Source: Flagellimonas sp. 389
GTDB taxonomy: Bacteria > Bacteroidota > Bacteroidia > Flavobacteriales > Flavobacteriaceae
Length of the DNA stretch: 64,000 nt
NCBI RefSeq assembly: GCF_018449435.1
Contig: NZ_JAHCMU010000014.1
Coordinates: 62,001-126,000, forward strand
Reading direction: 5' to 3'
Shown here: positions 32,367 through 42,492 of the stretch, one piece after another
Layout of the letters: every line of letters starts with the position of its first letter
Position numbering within the stretch: the first letter of the stretch is position 1
The notes under the pieces: generated by a model
The model's input: only the letters and a program-made list of their open reading frames with translations
Databases searched by the model: none
What the model was told of the DNA's origin: nothing
Program-made: the position numbers and the translations under genes

Positions 32367-33293
32367 ATGGGTAAACTTTTGATTGTTGGGTCTGTAAATA
32401 TAGATAGTATAGAGACCCCTTTTGGAAAGGCCGACAGTATTGTTGGGGGGTCTGCGCCATTTATTTCCTTGGCTGCTTCCCAGTTTAAGGTAAACTCTGC
32501 CATAGTTTCTGTTGTTGGCGAAGATTTTCCTCAATCCTATTTAAATATATTGGAAGAACACAGGGTTGACGTTTCAGGAATTGAAATTGTTAAAGGTGGT
32601 AAGACTTTCTTCTGGAAAGGTAAATATCATAACGATCTAAATTCTAGGGATACTTTGGTCACAGAGTTGAACGTACTGGCCGATTTTAATCCAATCGTTC
32701 CAGATAATTTTAAGAATGCCGATGTAGTCATGTTGGGGAACCTTCATCCTTCTATCCAGATGAGTGTAATCAATCAAATGGAAGAGCGACCAAAGCTTAT
32801 AGTTTTGGATACCATGAATTTTTGGATGGACAATACCTTGGACGAGTTAAAGGATGTTATTCAGCATATTGATGTAATCACCATAAATGATGAAGAGGCA
32901 CGCCAGTTGACAGGAGAATATTCTTTGGTCAAAGCTGCTGCCAAGATACAAGATATGGGACCTAAATATGTGGTCATAAAAAAAGGGGAACATGGGGCTC
33001 TTTTATTTAATGAGCAACAAATTTTCTTTGCGCCGGCCTTGCCCTTAGAGGAAGTTTTTGACCCAACCGGTGCAGGAGATACATTTGCCGGTGGTTTTGC
33101 AGGTTTTTTGGCCGAAGCAAAGAATATTTCTTTTGAAAGCATGAAAAACGCAATAATACATGGTTCCAATCTAGCTTCATTTTGCGTAGAAAAGTTTGGA
33201 ACAGAAAGGTTGGTCAACCTGCAAAAGCATGAGGTTGATAATCGATTATTACAATTTAAGGAGTTGACACAGTTCAATATTGAATTAACATAA
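32367..33293 (+). CDS. PfkB family carbohydrate/nucleoside kinase
   Basis: 308 residues from the ATG at 32367; a TTG seven codons upstream is less likely because the family starts at GKLLIVGSVNIDSIE. The ATP site and catalytic base are in DPTGAGDTFAGGFAGF near 235. VTINDEEARQLTGEYSLV and KYVVIKKGEHGALLF are typical of ribokinase-family proteins. The substrate (sugar, nucleoside or nucleotide) cannot be read from the sequence; its place between purN and an amidophosphoribosyltransferase gene hints at a purine or ribose link. An intrinsic terminator follows. Confidence 0.85.
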   Translation: MGKLLIVGSVNIDSIETPFGKADSIVGGSAPFISLAASQFKVNSAIVSVVGEDFPQSYLNILEEHRVDVSGIEIVKGGKTFFWKGKYHNDLNSRDTLVTELNVLADFNPIVPDNFKNADVVMLGNLHPSIQMSVINQMEERPKLIVLDTMNFWMDNTLDELKDVIQHIDVITINDEEARQLTGEYSLVKAAAKIQDMGPKYVVIKKGEHGALLFNEQQIFFAPALPLEEVFDPTGAGDTFAGGFAGFLAEAKNISFESMKNAIIHGSNLASFCVEKFGTERLVNLQKHEVDNRLLQFKELTQFNIELT

Positions 33294-33299
33294 ATACCT

Positions 33300-33326
33300 G
33301 CCCTGAAAAATTTTCAGGGCTTTTTT
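33300..33326 (+). terminator. Intrinsic terminator after the PfkB gene
   Basis: GCCCTGAAA pairs with TTTCAGGGC and is followed by TTTTTT, 7 nt after the stop and 15 nt before the next gene. Confidence 0.8.
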
Positions 33327-33340
33327 ATTTTTAAGATATT

Positions 33341-35239
33341 ATGAGTGATCCTATTAAGCACGAATGCGGAATATCACTGATCCGTTTGCTTAAACCTCTT
33401 GAGTACTACAAAGAAAAATACGGTACTGCTTTCTACGGCGTCAACAAGATGTACCTAATGATGGAAAAACAGCACAATAGAGGTCAGGACGGAGCTGGTT
33501 TTGCAAGTATAAAGTTGGATATGGATGCGGGAGAACGTTACATGAGTCGCGTACGTTCCGCACAACAGCAGCCCATTCAAGATATTTTTGCCCAAATAAA
33601 TAATAGGATAAATACCGCATTTGCAGAATATCCCGAATATGAGAATGACGTTGACCTTCAAAAAAAACATATTCCATATATAGGAGAGCTATTGATGGGT
33701 CACGTTCGCTATGGAACTTTTGGTAAGAATAGTATAGAAAGTGTTCATCCTTTTCTAAGGCAGAACAATTGGATGCACCGTAATCTTATTGTTGCTGGAA
33801 ATTTTAATATGACCAATGTAGATGAACTGTTCAATAATTTGGTTACGCTTGGGCAGCATCCCAAAGAAATGGCAGATACGGTAACGGTTATGGAAAAAAT
33901 TGGACATTTTCTAGATGATGCCGTAGCGAAACTATATAAACAGATAAAAAAAGAAGGCTTTAACAAAAGAGAGGCTTCGCCCTTAATAGCGGAGCGCTTA
34001 AATGTTGCCAAAATCTTGAGGAAAGCTTCCAAAAATTGGGACGGCGGTTATGCCATGGCAGGTCTTTTAGGACATGGTGATGCTTTTGTATTTAGAGATC
34101 CTGCCGGAATACGCCCTGGCTACTATTATAAGGACGACGAGATTGTGGCCGTTGCATCGGAGCGACCTGTCATTCAGACTGTCTTTAATGTTCCTTACGA
34201 AAGTGTAAAAGAGCTAGATCCTGGACATGCTGTCATTATAAAAAAGAATGGATCCGTCCATCTTGAAGAAATATTGGAGCCTACGGAAAGAAAAGCCTGT
34301 TCTTTTGAACGCATTTACTTTTCTAGGGGAAGTGATAAAGAAATCTATCAAGAACGAAAAATGCTGGGAAAATTGGTATTCCCCCAGATTTTAAAATCCA
34401 TTGATAATGACTTGGTCAACACCGTATTTTCATACATCCCCAACACCGCAGAAACTTCGTTCTATGGAATGGTGAAAGAGGCCCAAAATTATCTCAATAA
34501 AAGAAAAGAAGAACAAATATTGGCACTGGGCACAAAAATTACGGGGGATGAACTCCATGAGATTTTAGATGTTAGGCCAAGAATAGAAAAGGTGGCCATC
34601 AAAGATGCAAAGCTGAGAACTTTTATTACCCAAGATAGCAGTAGGGATGATTTAGTAACCCATGTTTATGATGTTTCTTATGGTTCTGTAAAAAAGAACG
34701 ACAACCTTGTCATTATAGATGATAGTATCGTTAGGGGCACAACGCTAAAAAAGAGTATTCTTAAGATTCTAGACCGATTATCCCCCAAGAAAATAATCGT
34801 GGTTTCATCAGCACCTCAAATTAGATATCCAGATTGTTATGGTATCGATATGGCCAAATTGGAAGATTTTGTTGCTTTTAAAGCGGCACATGCGCTACAT
34901 AAAGAAAATGGGACAACCCATATCATAAAAGAGATTTATGAAAAGTGTCTCGCACAAACAAGCTCAAAGGACAAAGAGGTGGTAAACTATGTAAAGGAGT
35001 TCTACGCGCCTTTTACGGCACAGCAAATCTCAAAGAAAACCGCTGAGATACTGAGCCCAGATGATATTAATGCGGAAGTTGACATTATATACCAAACTAT
35101 TGAAGATTTACATAGGGCCTGTCCAAAAAATTTAGGGGATTGGTATTTTACAGGTAATTATCCCACTCCAGGCGGCAACAGGGTCGTAAACAGGGCTTTC
35201 ATTAATTTCTATGAGGGGAAGAATCAAAGAGCTTATTAA
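33341..35239 (+). CDS. Amidophosphoribosyltransferase, long flavobacterial form
   Basis: 632 residues, longer than the usual PurF of about 470-510. The N-terminal glutamine amidotransferase domain has its nucleophile at Cys9 (KHECGISLIRLLKP), so a short propeptide would have to be removed, and QHNRGQDGAGFASI follows. Further on come GHVRYGTFGKN and AGNFNMTNVDELFN. The phosphoribosyltransferase signature is VIIDDSIVRGTTLKKSIL near 470. The extra length is spread through the middle and the C-terminal end (about 530-632). It should make phosphoribosylamine from PRPP and glutamine, but whether this is the housekeeping PurF or a second paralogue is open. Confidence 0.85.
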   Translation: MSDPIKHECGISLIRLLKPLEYYKEKYGTAFYGVNKMYLMMEKQHNRGQDGAGFASIKLDMDAGERYMSRVRSAQQQPIQDIFAQINNRINTAFAEYPEYENDVDLQKKHIPYIGELLMGHVRYGTFGKNSIESVHPFLRQNNWMHRNLIVAGNFNMTNVDELFNNLVTLGQHPKEMADTVTVMEKIGHFLDDAVAKLYKQIKKEGFNKREASPLIAERLNVAKILRKASKNWDGGYAMAGLLGHGDAFVFRDPAGIRPGYYYKDDEIVAVASERPVIQTVFNVPYESVKELDPGHAVIIKKNGSVHLEEILEPTERKACSFERIYFSRGSDKEIYQERKMLGKLVFPQILKSIDNDLVNTVFSYIPNTAETSFYGMVKEAQNYLNKRKEEQILALGTKITGDELHEILDVRPRIEKVAIKDAKLRTFITQDSSRDDLVTHVYDVSYGSVKKNDNLVIIDDSIVRGTTLKKSILKILDRLSPKKIIVVSSAPQIRYPDCYGIDMAKLEDFVAFKAAHALHKENGTTHIIKEIYEKCLAQTSSKDKEVVNYVKEFYAPFTAQQISKKTAEILSPDDINAEVDIIYQTIEDLHRACPKNLGDWYFTGNYPTPGGNRVVNRAFINFYEGKNQRAY

Positions 35240-35341
35240 TTCGTTTTTTCCTGTTTAGCAAAATATGTGCATTTCATCGATGAAACGAGTAGATTGGCGG
35301 GTTTTTGTACGATAGGATAAAGTCAAAACTACTTTAGCAAA

Positions 35342-35413
35342 GCCATAGCATAAGTAGGTTAAGTTCATGGTAAGATTTGGGGCAAAAAAGGTGGAAGCTA
35401 TTCCACCTTTTTT
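35342..35413 (+). ncRNA. Putative small RNA, copy 1 of 3
   Basis: A conserved stretch of about 40 nt (starting CCATAGCATAAGTAGGTTAA, ending GTAAGATTTGGGG) is followed by a 13-bp stem with a GCTA loop (AAAAAAGGTGGAA / TTCCACCTTTTTT) and more T. A -7-like TACTTTAG lies just upstream (one mismatch in the TTTG part). CCAT near the start can pair with ATGG in the conserved part. Copy 1 and copy 2 are identical over the 40 nt. Confidence 0.65.
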
Positions 35414-35545
35414 ATTTTACACAGTTCAACTTTACGCTCGTAATCTTTTTCCTCATCAATAGTACCCGCCAACGACACCCATAGTAATTCAACCAAATAA
35501 TTAGGGTTTCATCTAAAAGCTTTTACTCAAAGGATAAGCTTGCCC

Positions 35546-35628
35546 TATTTTTGGAGAACCATAGCATAAGTAGGTTAAGTTCATGGTAAGATTTGGGGAA
35601 AGAGGGCGAAGGAGACTTCGCCCTCTTT
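35546..35628 (+). ncRNA. Putative small RNA, copy 2 of 3, with its -7 box
   Basis: The -7 box TATTTTTG (35546-35553) is a perfect TAnnTTTG match; the conserved 40 nt start 5 nt later at 35559. The terminator is a 13-bp stem (AAAGAGGGCGAAG / CTTCGCCCTCTTT, 35599-35628) with a GAGA loop. Its stem sequence is unrelated to copies 1 and 3 although stem and loop lengths are the same. Confidence 0.7.
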
Positions 35629-35743
35629 ATATTTGAAGCCCAACGATTTAACAGATTTTAAGCGGGCTGCGGCCACTTTAAGAAATTTGAAAAATCAAAA
35701 AATTCCACAAAAACTTTTGTTATTTCTCACAATACCAGTATTT

Positions 35744-35827
35744 TAGTTTTGCCATAGCATAAGTAGGTTAAGTTTATGGTAAGATTTGGGACGAAAAGGG
35801 TGAGGGCTTCCTCACCCTTTTCTATTT
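35744..35827 (+). ncRNA. Putative small RNA, copy 3 of 3, with its -7 box
   Basis: The -7 box TAGTTTTG (35744-35751) directly abuts the conserved element at 35752. Two bases differ from copies 1 and 2: a C to T change that extends the CCAT/ATGG pairing to CCATA/TATGG, and the last G to A. The terminator is a 13-bp stem (GAAAAGGGTGAGG / CCTCACCCTTTTC, 35793-35822) with a GCTT loop, then TATTTTT. Confidence 0.7.
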
Positions 35828-35846
35828 TTGACTTTTCATGAAATAC

Positions 35847-35880
35847 AAAGGCCCTGTACAAAATTGTACAGGGCCTTTTT
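35847..35880 (-). terminator. Two-way terminator between the small RNAs and sodA
   Basis: A perfect 15-bp stem (AAAGGCCCTGTACAA / TTGTACAGGGCCTTT) with a 2-nt loop and T runs on both strands, 23 nt after the sodA stop. It separates the small-RNA array from sodA. Confidence 0.85.
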
Positions 35881-35902
35881 ACATCTAAAAAATGCTATTT
35901 AC

Positions 35903-36511
35903 TTATTTCCCAGCTTGATAGTTCTCGGAAACCTTATCCCAATTGATAACATTGAAAAATGCAGAAACATAATCCGGTCTCTTGTTTTGATAGTTTAAGT
36001 AATAGGCATGTTCCCAAACATCCAATCCCATAATAGGATTTCCCCCACAACCCGTTTCGGGCATTATTGGGTTATCTTGGTTTGGCGTTGAACAGATTGT
36101 AAGTTTACCACCTTCGTGTACACAAAGCCATGCCCATCCAGACCCAAATCTAGTTCCAGCTGCAGTGCTAAACTCCTCTTTGAAGTTATCAAAAGAGCCA
36201 AAAGCTTCATCGATTGCCGCAGCTAAATCACCGCTTGGCTGACCGCCTCCATCTGGTGACATTACTTCCCAAAAGAGACTGTGGTTGTAAAATCCTCCAC
36301 CATTGTTTCTAACTGCTCCATTGGACATGTCAAGGTTGGATAAAATATCAAGAATCTCTTTTCCTTCTAAATCCGTACCCGCAATTGCACCATTTAATTT
36401 AGTGGTATAGCCATTATGGTGCTTCGTGTGGTGAATTTCCATTGTTCTTGCGTCAATATGAGGCTCTAGAGCATCATACGCATAAGGTAATTTTGGTAAT
36501 TCAAAAGCCAT
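35903..36511 (-). CDS. sodA: Superoxide dismutase, Fe/Mn type
   Basis: 202 residues with no signal peptide. Metal ligands are visible: His in [12 protein letters not shown], His in [13 protein letters not shown], and the Asp-His pair in [20 protein letters not shown]. The Gly/Gln pattern ([15 protein letters not shown]; the usual Gln/His position near 145 was not resolved) does not let me choose Mn over Fe. The enzyme converts superoxide to peroxide and oxygen. It is divergent from the AddA-like gene. Confidence 0.93.
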   Translation of the reverse strand: MAFELPKLPYAYDALEPHIDARTMEIHHTKHHNGYTTKLNGAIAGTDLEGKEILDILSNLDMSNGAVRNNGGGFYNHSLFWEVMSPDGGGQPSGDLAAAIDEAFGSFDNFKEEFSTAAGTRFGSGWAWLCVHEGGKLTICSTPNQDNPIMPETGCGGNPIMGLDVWEHAYYLNYQNKRPDYVSAFFNVINWDKVSENYQAGK

Positions 36512-36626
36512 AATTATTTTGTTTTTAAGTTATTAATGATTCTTGTAAAAATACGGTTTTAAGAGATATATTCGTTTAATTCCTTGTTAAGTTAAGTGAG
36601 GTAATCCGTAATTTGCAAGAAAAAAA

Positions 36627-39600
36627 TTGGGGACTTCCAACTTTAAAATATACAATGCATCCGCTGGTTCTGGTAAAACATATACCTTGACCAAAGAATA
36701 TCTTAAGTTATTGTTCTCCAATGACTCCCCAACCAAGTTTAGGCAAATATTGGCCATAACCTTTACGAACAAGGCCGTGGAGGAAATGAAAACCAGAATT
36801 CTTGAGAGCTTATACAGTTTTGGTTCTATTAAAAATTCCGCTGATCAAAGCTCGTTATTTCATGAACTCTGTCAAGACCTTTCTTTGAGCGCACAACAGT
36901 TGCAATCAAAATCAAAAAGTATACTTAAAAGAATTCTGCACAACTATTCTTTTTTCGAAATCTCCACCATAGATAAGTTTAACCACAAAATCATAAAAAC
37001 ATTTGCCAGAGATCTTCAACTTTCTCAAAACTTTGAGGTAGAACTGGACACAGAACAGCTTTTGGAAGAAGCTGTTGGTCATTTGCTGGAACGCTCTGGT
37101 AGTGATAAAGCTCTTACCGATGCACTTGTTGCTTTTGCCCTTGAAAAAATTGATGATGATAAGAGCTGGAATATTTCTTATGACCTTGTAGAAATTGGGA
37201 AGCTACTTTTTCAAGAAAATCACGCTTCTTATCTTGAAAAATTGGAGTCCAAATCTTTAGGGGATTTTAAACAGATACAAGTTAAGATTACAAACGAAAT
37301 TAAACTTCTCGAGAAAAAAGCTATTGAAGAAGCGGAGCAAACATTTTTTGAAATTGAAAATCTTGGATTTGATGTTTCCGATTTTCCAAGACAGACCCTT
37401 CCAAACCATTTTAAAAAAATTCAGAATAAAGAATTCAATGTTAAGGCGCTCTACGGCAACAAACTGGAACAAAACCTAATTGATGGTAAAATTCTAAAGG
37501 CAGCGGATAAACGGGATTCCACCAAGCTCGTGGCAATCGTGCTCAACCAATTTTCAACAATTAAAAAAGTACTATATCAACTCAATTATTTTAAAAATAT
37601 CTACGGCAATATCGTTCCATTGGCCCTAATCAATGAGATAGCCAAAGAGATTAAAAACATAGAGCTTGAAAAGGATATTATCCCCATTTCATCTTTAAAT
37701 TCCCTGCTTTCCAAAGAAATCAAAAATCAACCTGTACCTTTTATATATGAAAGATTGGGAGAAAAGTACCGCCATTATTTTATTGATGAGTTTCAGGACA
37801 CTTCGCAAATGCAATGGAACAATCTAATTCCTTTAATAAGTAATGCCCTTGAAAGCGAAGACGAAAAAAGAGAACGCGGCTCTTTATTTCTTGTTGGTGA
37901 TGTAAAACAGGCTATTTACAGATGGAGGGGCGGTAGGGCCGAACAGTTTTTAAATCTATTAATGATCCAAAACAATCCTTTTGTACTGAATCCAACGGTA
38001 AAGACCCTAGATACCAATTGGAGAAGCCACAAGGAGATTGTCCAATTCAATAACACTTTTTTCGCTTCCATTGCGCCTTTATTTAAAAATGAGGATTACA
38101 GAACACTATTCTTAGAAGGCAGTAATCAAAAACCAAATAGCGAATCGGGTGGTTTTGTACAATTGTCATTCGTACAAGGGGATACTTTACAAAAAAATGA
38201 AGAAGCCTATTGCACCGAGGTCTTAAACGCAATTGACCAAGCAACATCATATGCCTACCGCTATTCAGATATTTGTATTCTAGTGCGTGACAATTCCAAA
38301 GGAATGTTACTCGCTGATTTCTTACTTCAGAACAGGGTTCCCGTAATTTCATCGGACTCTTTGCTGCTGGGTAAAAACCATAAGGTAAATTTCTTGATAT
38401 CATTGTTGAAACTGATCGATAATGTTCATGATAAAGATGCGGTTTATGAGGTTTTGATGTTCTTGGCTCCTTCTGAAGATACTAGACATGATTTTATAGC
38501 CCAAGCCATTAATGACCCACAACTATTGCTTTCAAAAAACTATGGATTTCATATCTCAAAATTAAAGGGGCTGTCTGTTTTCAATATTTTGGAAAATGCC
38601 ATCGTTCAATTTGACCTCTCCAAAACCGATGCTGCTTATCTTACCTTTTTAATGGATGAAGTATTACTTGTAGAGAAAAAGGCTGGTCCTGATATTCATT
38701 CTTTTCTAAAGCATTGGGAACAAAAAAAGAATACGCTCTCCATAGCCGCTCCAGATACTATAAATGCCATTAGGATCATGACGATTCACAAAGCTAAGGG
38801 TCTGGAATTTCCAATTGTGATTTTTCCTTTTGCCAATGCTATAATCGATGATAAAAGAAAAAAGAAGAAATCTTGGGTTCCCACGACAGCTGTTGAAGAA
38901 AACCTAAGGTTGCCAGAGTTCTTGGTGAATACCAATCAAGAAATGCTACATTATAATGAGGTTGCCGCAGAAATCTATTTGGATGAATCCAAAAAAACAA
39001 CCTTGGATGCCATCAATGTCTTGTACGTAGCTTTGACCCGTGCCAAAAAGGGGCTGTTCATTATTTCTGAAGAAGGTAAAAAAAATAGCGTTTTGGCTGA
39101 GGCCAATTCCTATTCGGATGTATTCCTTTATTATTTACAAGAGCAAGGCCTTTATAAAGAAGAAGAAACACGTTATTCCTTTGGAAGCATATTAAAAAAT
39201 GATACTGTCAATTCTGAAACGTTGGAAGAGAATCAATATATCCCATATATCACAAGAAACAAAAGGGACGAAGGCTTTACCGTTTCAACCAAATCCGGTC
39301 AGTTATGGGATGATCAAAAAAGAACCGCTATCGAAATGGGCAATTTGGTTCATTATGCGCTCGGCAACATTAAAACTTCAGATGATATTGAAAACGTAAT
39401 CAAGGAACTAAAAGAATGGGGACATCTTCAAAAAGAATTTGAAGATTCCCTAGAACAAAAGATTTTAGCTGTTGTAAACCACCCAGAGCTAAAAAGCTAC
39501 TTTTCCAATAATTACGAAATCCTGAACGAGCAAGAAATACTAACTGTTTCTGGAAATTCCTTCCGACCAGATCGTCTTGCGGTAAAAGGAAATACTGTAG

Positions 39601-39749
39601 TTATTATGGACTACAAAACGGGAAAGCCCTCTATTTCGCACGAACAGCAAATTTTAGAATATGCCCAAGTATTAAAAGACATGAATTTTGAAATTAAACA
39701 TGCTATAATTGTCTATATTGACCAAAAAATAAATCCTATTTTCCTTTAA
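36627..39749 (+). CDS. AddA/RecB-like UvrD-family helicase-nuclease
   Basis: 1040 residues. The start is TTG at 36627: the frame is closed by a stop at 36609 and there is no ATG between. Superfamily I helicase motifs are in order: Walker A YNASAGSGKTYTLTKEYLK, YFIDEFQDTSQMQW (motif II), VGDVKQAIYRWRGG (motif III), MTIHKAKGLEFPIVIFP (motif V) and LYVALTRAKKGLFII (motif VI). A RecB-type nuclease domain closes the protein (DRLAVKGNTVVIMDYKTGKP). Together with the AddB-like protein 2.7 kb downstream it should form the end-processing enzyme for double-strand break repair. A TAATTTG just upstream (36609-36615) may be a -7 box, which would give a very short leader. Confidence 0.88.
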   Translation: MGTSNFKIYNASAGSGKTYTLTKEYLKLLFSNDSPTKFRQILAITFTNKAVEEMKTRILESLYSFGSIKNSADQSSLFHELCQDLSLSAQQLQSKSKSILKRILHNYSFFEISTIDKFNHKIIKTFARDLQLSQNFEVELDTEQLLEEAVGHLLERSGSDKALTDALVAFALEKIDDDKSWNISYDLVEIGKLLFQENHASYLEKLESKSLGDFKQIQVKITNEIKLLEKKAIEEAEQTFFEIENLGFDVSDFPRQTLPNHFKKIQNKEFNVKALYGNKLEQNLIDGKILKAADKRDSTKLVAIVLNQFSTIKKVLYQLNYFKNIYGNIVPLALINEIAKEIKNIELEKDIIPISSLNSLLSKEIKNQPVPFIYERLGEKYRHYFIDEFQDTSQMQWNNLIPLISNALESEDEKRERGSLFLVGDVKQAIYRWRGGRAEQFLNLLMIQNNPFVLNPTVKTLDTNWRSHKEIVQFNNTFFASIAPLFKNEDYRTLFLEGSNQKPNSESGGFVQLSFVQGDTLQKNEEAYCTEVLNAIDQATSYAYRYSDICILVRDNSKGMLLADFLLQNRVPVISSDSLLLGKNHKVNFLISLLKLIDNVHDKDAVYEVLMFLAPSEDTRHDFIAQAINDPQLLLSKNYGFHISKLKGLSVFNILENAIVQFDLSKTDAAYLTFLMDEVLLVEKKAGPDIHSFLKHWEQKKNTLSIAAPDTINAIRIMTIHKAKGLEFPIVIFPFANAIIDDKRKKKKSWVPTTAVEENLRLPEFLVNTNQEMLHYNEVAAEIYLDESKKTTLDAINVLYVALTRAKKGLFIISEEGKKNSVLAEANSYSDVFLYYLQEQGLYKEEETRYSFGSILKNDTVNSETLEENQYIPYITRNKRDEGFTVSTKSGQLWDDQKRTAIEMGNLVHYALGNIKTSDDIENVIKELKEWGHLQKEFEDSLEQKILAVVNHPELKSYFSNNYEILNEQEILTVSGNSFRPDRLAVKGNTVVIMDYKTGKPSISHEQQILEYAQVLKDMNFEIKHAIIVYIDQKINPIFL

Positions 39750-39758
39750 TTAAAAACT

Positions 39759-40952
39759 ATGTACGGAAAGATAAAAGAACACCTTACCAATGAATTGGAA
39801 GCTATAAAAGAAGCAGGACTCTTCAAAAAAGAACGCATCATAACCTCTCCGCAAGATGCAGTTATAAAAATATCGACAGGACAAGAAGTCATTAACTTTT
39901 GCGCAAATAATTATTTGGGGCTTTCATCGCACCCAGAGGTGGTACAAGCCGCAAAAGACACACTGGATTCCCATGGGTTTGGAATGTCCTCTGTCAGGTT
40001 CATTTGTGGAACTCAGGATATCCACAAAGAACTGGAAGAGAAGATTGCTGGTTTTTATGACACTGAAGATACCATACTTTATGCGGCTGCTTTTGATGCT
40101 AACGGTGGCGTATTTGAACCTTTGTTAACGGCAGAAGATGCCATAATATCGGATTCCCTGAACCATGCATCCATTATTGATGGTGTTCGTCTTTGTAAGG
40201 CAAAACGCTACAGGTACGCCAATAACGATATGGCCGATTTAGAGGCTCAACTGAAACAAAGCAAAGAAGATGGGGCCAGGTTTACAATCATTGTTACGGA
40301 TGGTGTTTTTTCCATGGACGGGCTTTTAGCCCCCCTCGATAAAATTTGTGATTTGGCAGATGCCTATGATGCCATGGTAATGATAGATGAATGCCATTCC
40401 GCAGGATTTATTGGAAAAACAGGAAGGGGTACCCTAGAAGATAAGGGTGTCATGGACAGGATAGATATCATCACCGGAACATTGGGCAAGGCGTTGGGAG
40501 GTGCTATGGGCGGTTATACCACAGGTAAAAAAGAAATTATCGAACTATTGCGCCAAAGATCGCGCCCATATCTCTTTTCCAACTCCTTGGCTCCTGCTAT
40601 TGTTGGGGCTTCAATTAAAGTATTTGATATGTTGGAAAACGATACTTCTTTAAGGGATAAGCTCGAAGAAAACACATCATACTTTAAAAAAGGTATGAAA
40701 AAGGCTGGTTTTGATATCATTGATGGCGATTCTGCGATAGTCCCGGTTATGCTATACGACGCCAAGCTCTCTCAAAAAATGGCGGACATGCTATTAGAAG
40801 AAAATATATATGTTATCGGTTTCTTCTTTCCCGTTGTGCCAAAAGGCAAAGCGAGAATAAGGGTACAGTTATCAGCAGCGCACGAAAAGCATCATTTGGA
40901 CCAAGCGATAAATGCATTTATAAAGGTAGGCAAGACTCTGAAAATCGTTTAA
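39759..40952 (+). CDS. kbl: Glycine C-acetyltransferase (2-amino-3-ketobutyrate CoA ligase)
   Basis: 397 residues, the family length. It is an alpha-oxoamine synthase: [37 protein letters not shown] and the PLP lysine in [17 protein letters not shown]. The enzyme cleaves 2-amino-3-oxobutanoate to glycine and acetyl-CoA in threonine breakdown. It begins 9 nt after the AddA-like gene, so it may share its transcript. Confidence 0.92.
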   Translation: MYGKIKEHLTNELEAIKEAGLFKKERIITSPQDAVIKISTGQEVINFCANNYLGLSSHPEVVQAAKDTLDSHGFGMSSVRFICGTQDIHKELEEKIAGFYDTEDTILYAAAFDANGGVFEPLLTAEDAIISDSLNHASIIDGVRLCKAKRYRYANNDMADLEAQLKQSKEDGARFTIIVTDGVFSMDGLLAPLDKICDLADAYDAMVMIDECHSAGFIGKTGRGTLEDKGVMDRIDIITGTLGKALGGAMGGYTTGKKEIIELLRQRSRPYLFSNSLAPAIVGASIKVFDMLENDTSLRDKLEENTSYFKKGMKKAGFDIIDGDSAIVPVMLYDAKLSQKMADMLLEENIYVIGFFFPVVPKGKARIRVQLSAAHEKHHLDQAINAFIKVGKTLKIV

Positions 40953-41000
40953 GTGCGACAATTCTTCTATGTATTACGTTAAAAAAAAAGAAAAATTGAT

Positions 41001-41031
41001 TTTGTTAATAGTTCTTAACAACTTACATTTG
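41001..41031 (+). promoter_or_regulatory. Promoter of the OmpA-family gene
   Basis: The -33 TTTG (41001-41004) and -7 TACATTTG (41024-41031) match the Bacteroidota consensus exactly and are 19 nt apart. A start site near 41038 would give a leader of about 28 nt. This is the best promoter in the window and fits an abundant outer-membrane protein. Confidence 0.7.
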
Positions 41032-41065
41032 CAGCTGATAAACACTTAAACTTAAAATTTTGAGC

Positions 41066-42424
41066 ATGAAACATCTTAGCAAATTATTAGTTGTTGCCCT
41101 AGTTTTTATAGGAGCTAACAACATACAAGCGCAAGACGAGAACAATCCATGGCAGATTAGTTTCGGAGTGAACGCTATTGACGTTTACCCAACTAATGAC
41201 GAGAACAATCCTTTCTCAAGCACAACCTTGTTTGATGAATACTTTAACGTTTCTGACCACTGGAACATCTTGCCATCTGTTTCCTTTGTATCTGTTTCCA
41301 AGTACGTAGGTGATGGTTTCTCTGTTGGTGCAAGAGGTTCTTTGAACAGAATCGAAAAATTAGGTGACCAATCAGTTGATGACCTTTCACATTACGCTAT
41401 AGATGGTACAATCAAATACAACTTCCTTAAGAATACAACTATTGATCCTTTCGTTGAGATAGGTGGTGGTTATACTTGGGTAGACGAAATTGGTGCTGGT
41501 ACTGCTAATGGTGGTATTGGTGTTAATGTATGGTTTTCAGAAAATATTGGTCTGACATTACAAACACAATACAAGCACGCTTTCGAAGATTACTTGGTTA
41601 AGCATTTTCAGCACATGGCAGGTATTAGCATCAAATTTGGTGGAACTGATACAGATGGCGATGGAATATACGACAAAGACGATGCTTGTCCAGAAGTTGC
41701 TGGTCTAGAAGCTTTCAATGGTTGTCCAGATGCTGATGGTGACGGAATCGAAGATAGCAAAGATAGCTGTCCTAACGAAGCTGGTTCTAAAGAAATGAAC
41801 GGTTGTCCTGATACTGATGGTGACGGTGTTGCCGATAAAGATGATGCTTGTCCTAACGAAGCTGGTCTTGAGTCTTTAGCTGGTTGTCCAGATGCTGATG
41901 GTGATGGTGTTGCCGATAAAGATGATGCTTGTCCTAGCGAAGCTGGCCCTGCTGAAAACAAAGGATGCCCATGGCCAGATAAAGATGGTGACAGCGTATT
42001 GGATAAAGATGATCAATGTCCAGATGTAGCTGGTACTGTTGCAAACAACGGTTGCCCAGAAGTTACTGAAGAAGTTCAAAAGCAATTGAACGACTACGCT
42101 AGAACTATCTTGTTCGATACTGGTAAAGCTTCCATCAAAGCTGAGTCTACTTCAGTAATGGTTGATATCATCCAAATCTTGAACGAGTATCCTAACGCTA
42201 AGTTTACCGTTGAAGGTCACACTGATAGTGTAGGTAGCGCTAAATTGAACCAGTCTCTTTCTGAGAAGAGAGCTAACTCTGTGAGAGATTTCTTGATTGA
42301 CAAAGGTATCGGTTCTGATAGATTGACTGCAATCGGATACGGTGAAGACAAGCCTATTGCTACTAACAATACTAGAGCTGGTAGAACTCAAAACAGAAGA
42401 GTTGAAATCAACTTGGTAAAGTAA
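41066..42424 (+). CDS. OmpA family outer-membrane protein with thrombospondin type-3 repeats
   Basis: 452 residues from the ATG at 41066. The signal peptide is [17 protein letters not shown]. Residues about 22-195 form the outer-membrane beta barrel. Five calcium-binding type-3 repeats follow (about 197-335; units like [15 protein letters not shown]), then an OmpA peptidoglycan-binding domain (about 340-452) with [20 protein letters not shown] and [15 protein letters not shown]. It anchors the outer membrane to the cell wall. A strong promoter precedes it and a perfect palindromic terminator follows. Confidence 0.93.
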   Translation: MKHLSKLLVVALVFIGANNIQAQDENNPWQISFGVNAIDVYPTNDENNPFSSTTLFDEYFNVSDHWNILPSVSFVSVSKYVGDGFSVGARGSLNRIEKLGDQSVDDLSHYAIDGTIKYNFLKNTTIDPFVEIGGGYTWVDEIGAGTANGGIGVNVWFSENIGLTLQTQYKHAFEDYLVKHFQHMAGISIKFGGTDTDGDGIYDKDDACPEVAGLEAFNGCPDADGDGIEDSKDSCPNEAGSKEMNGCPDTDGDGVADKDDACPNEAGLESLAGCPDADGDGVADKDDACPSEAGPAENKGCPWPDKDGDSVLDKDDQCPDVAGTVANNGCPEVTEEVQKQLNDYARTILFDTGKASIKAESTSVMVDIIQILNEYPNAKFTVEGHTDSVGSAKLNQSLSEKRANSVRDFLIDKGIGSDRLTAIGYGEDKPIATNNTRAGRTQNRRVEINLVK

Positions 42425-42452
42425 TTATAGGAAAACTTTAGTTTTCTATTTG

Positions 42453-42485
42453 AAAAGGCTCTGCATATGCAGAGCCTTTTTTATT
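42453..42485 (+). terminator. Intrinsic terminator after the OmpA gene
   Basis: A perfect 28-nt palindrome (AAAAGGCTCTGCAT and its complement) starts 28 nt after the stop and ends in T. It is close to the next start at 42493, so that gene needs a separate promoter or readthrough. Confidence 0.85.
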
Positions 42486-42492
42486 TTAGCAT

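Noticed and set aside
35240..35902. Insertion-sequence or phage attachment repeats as the explanation for the three copies
   Set aside because: There are no coding remnants or terminal repeats, and each copy has a promoter-like box and its own terminator, which fits RNA genes better.
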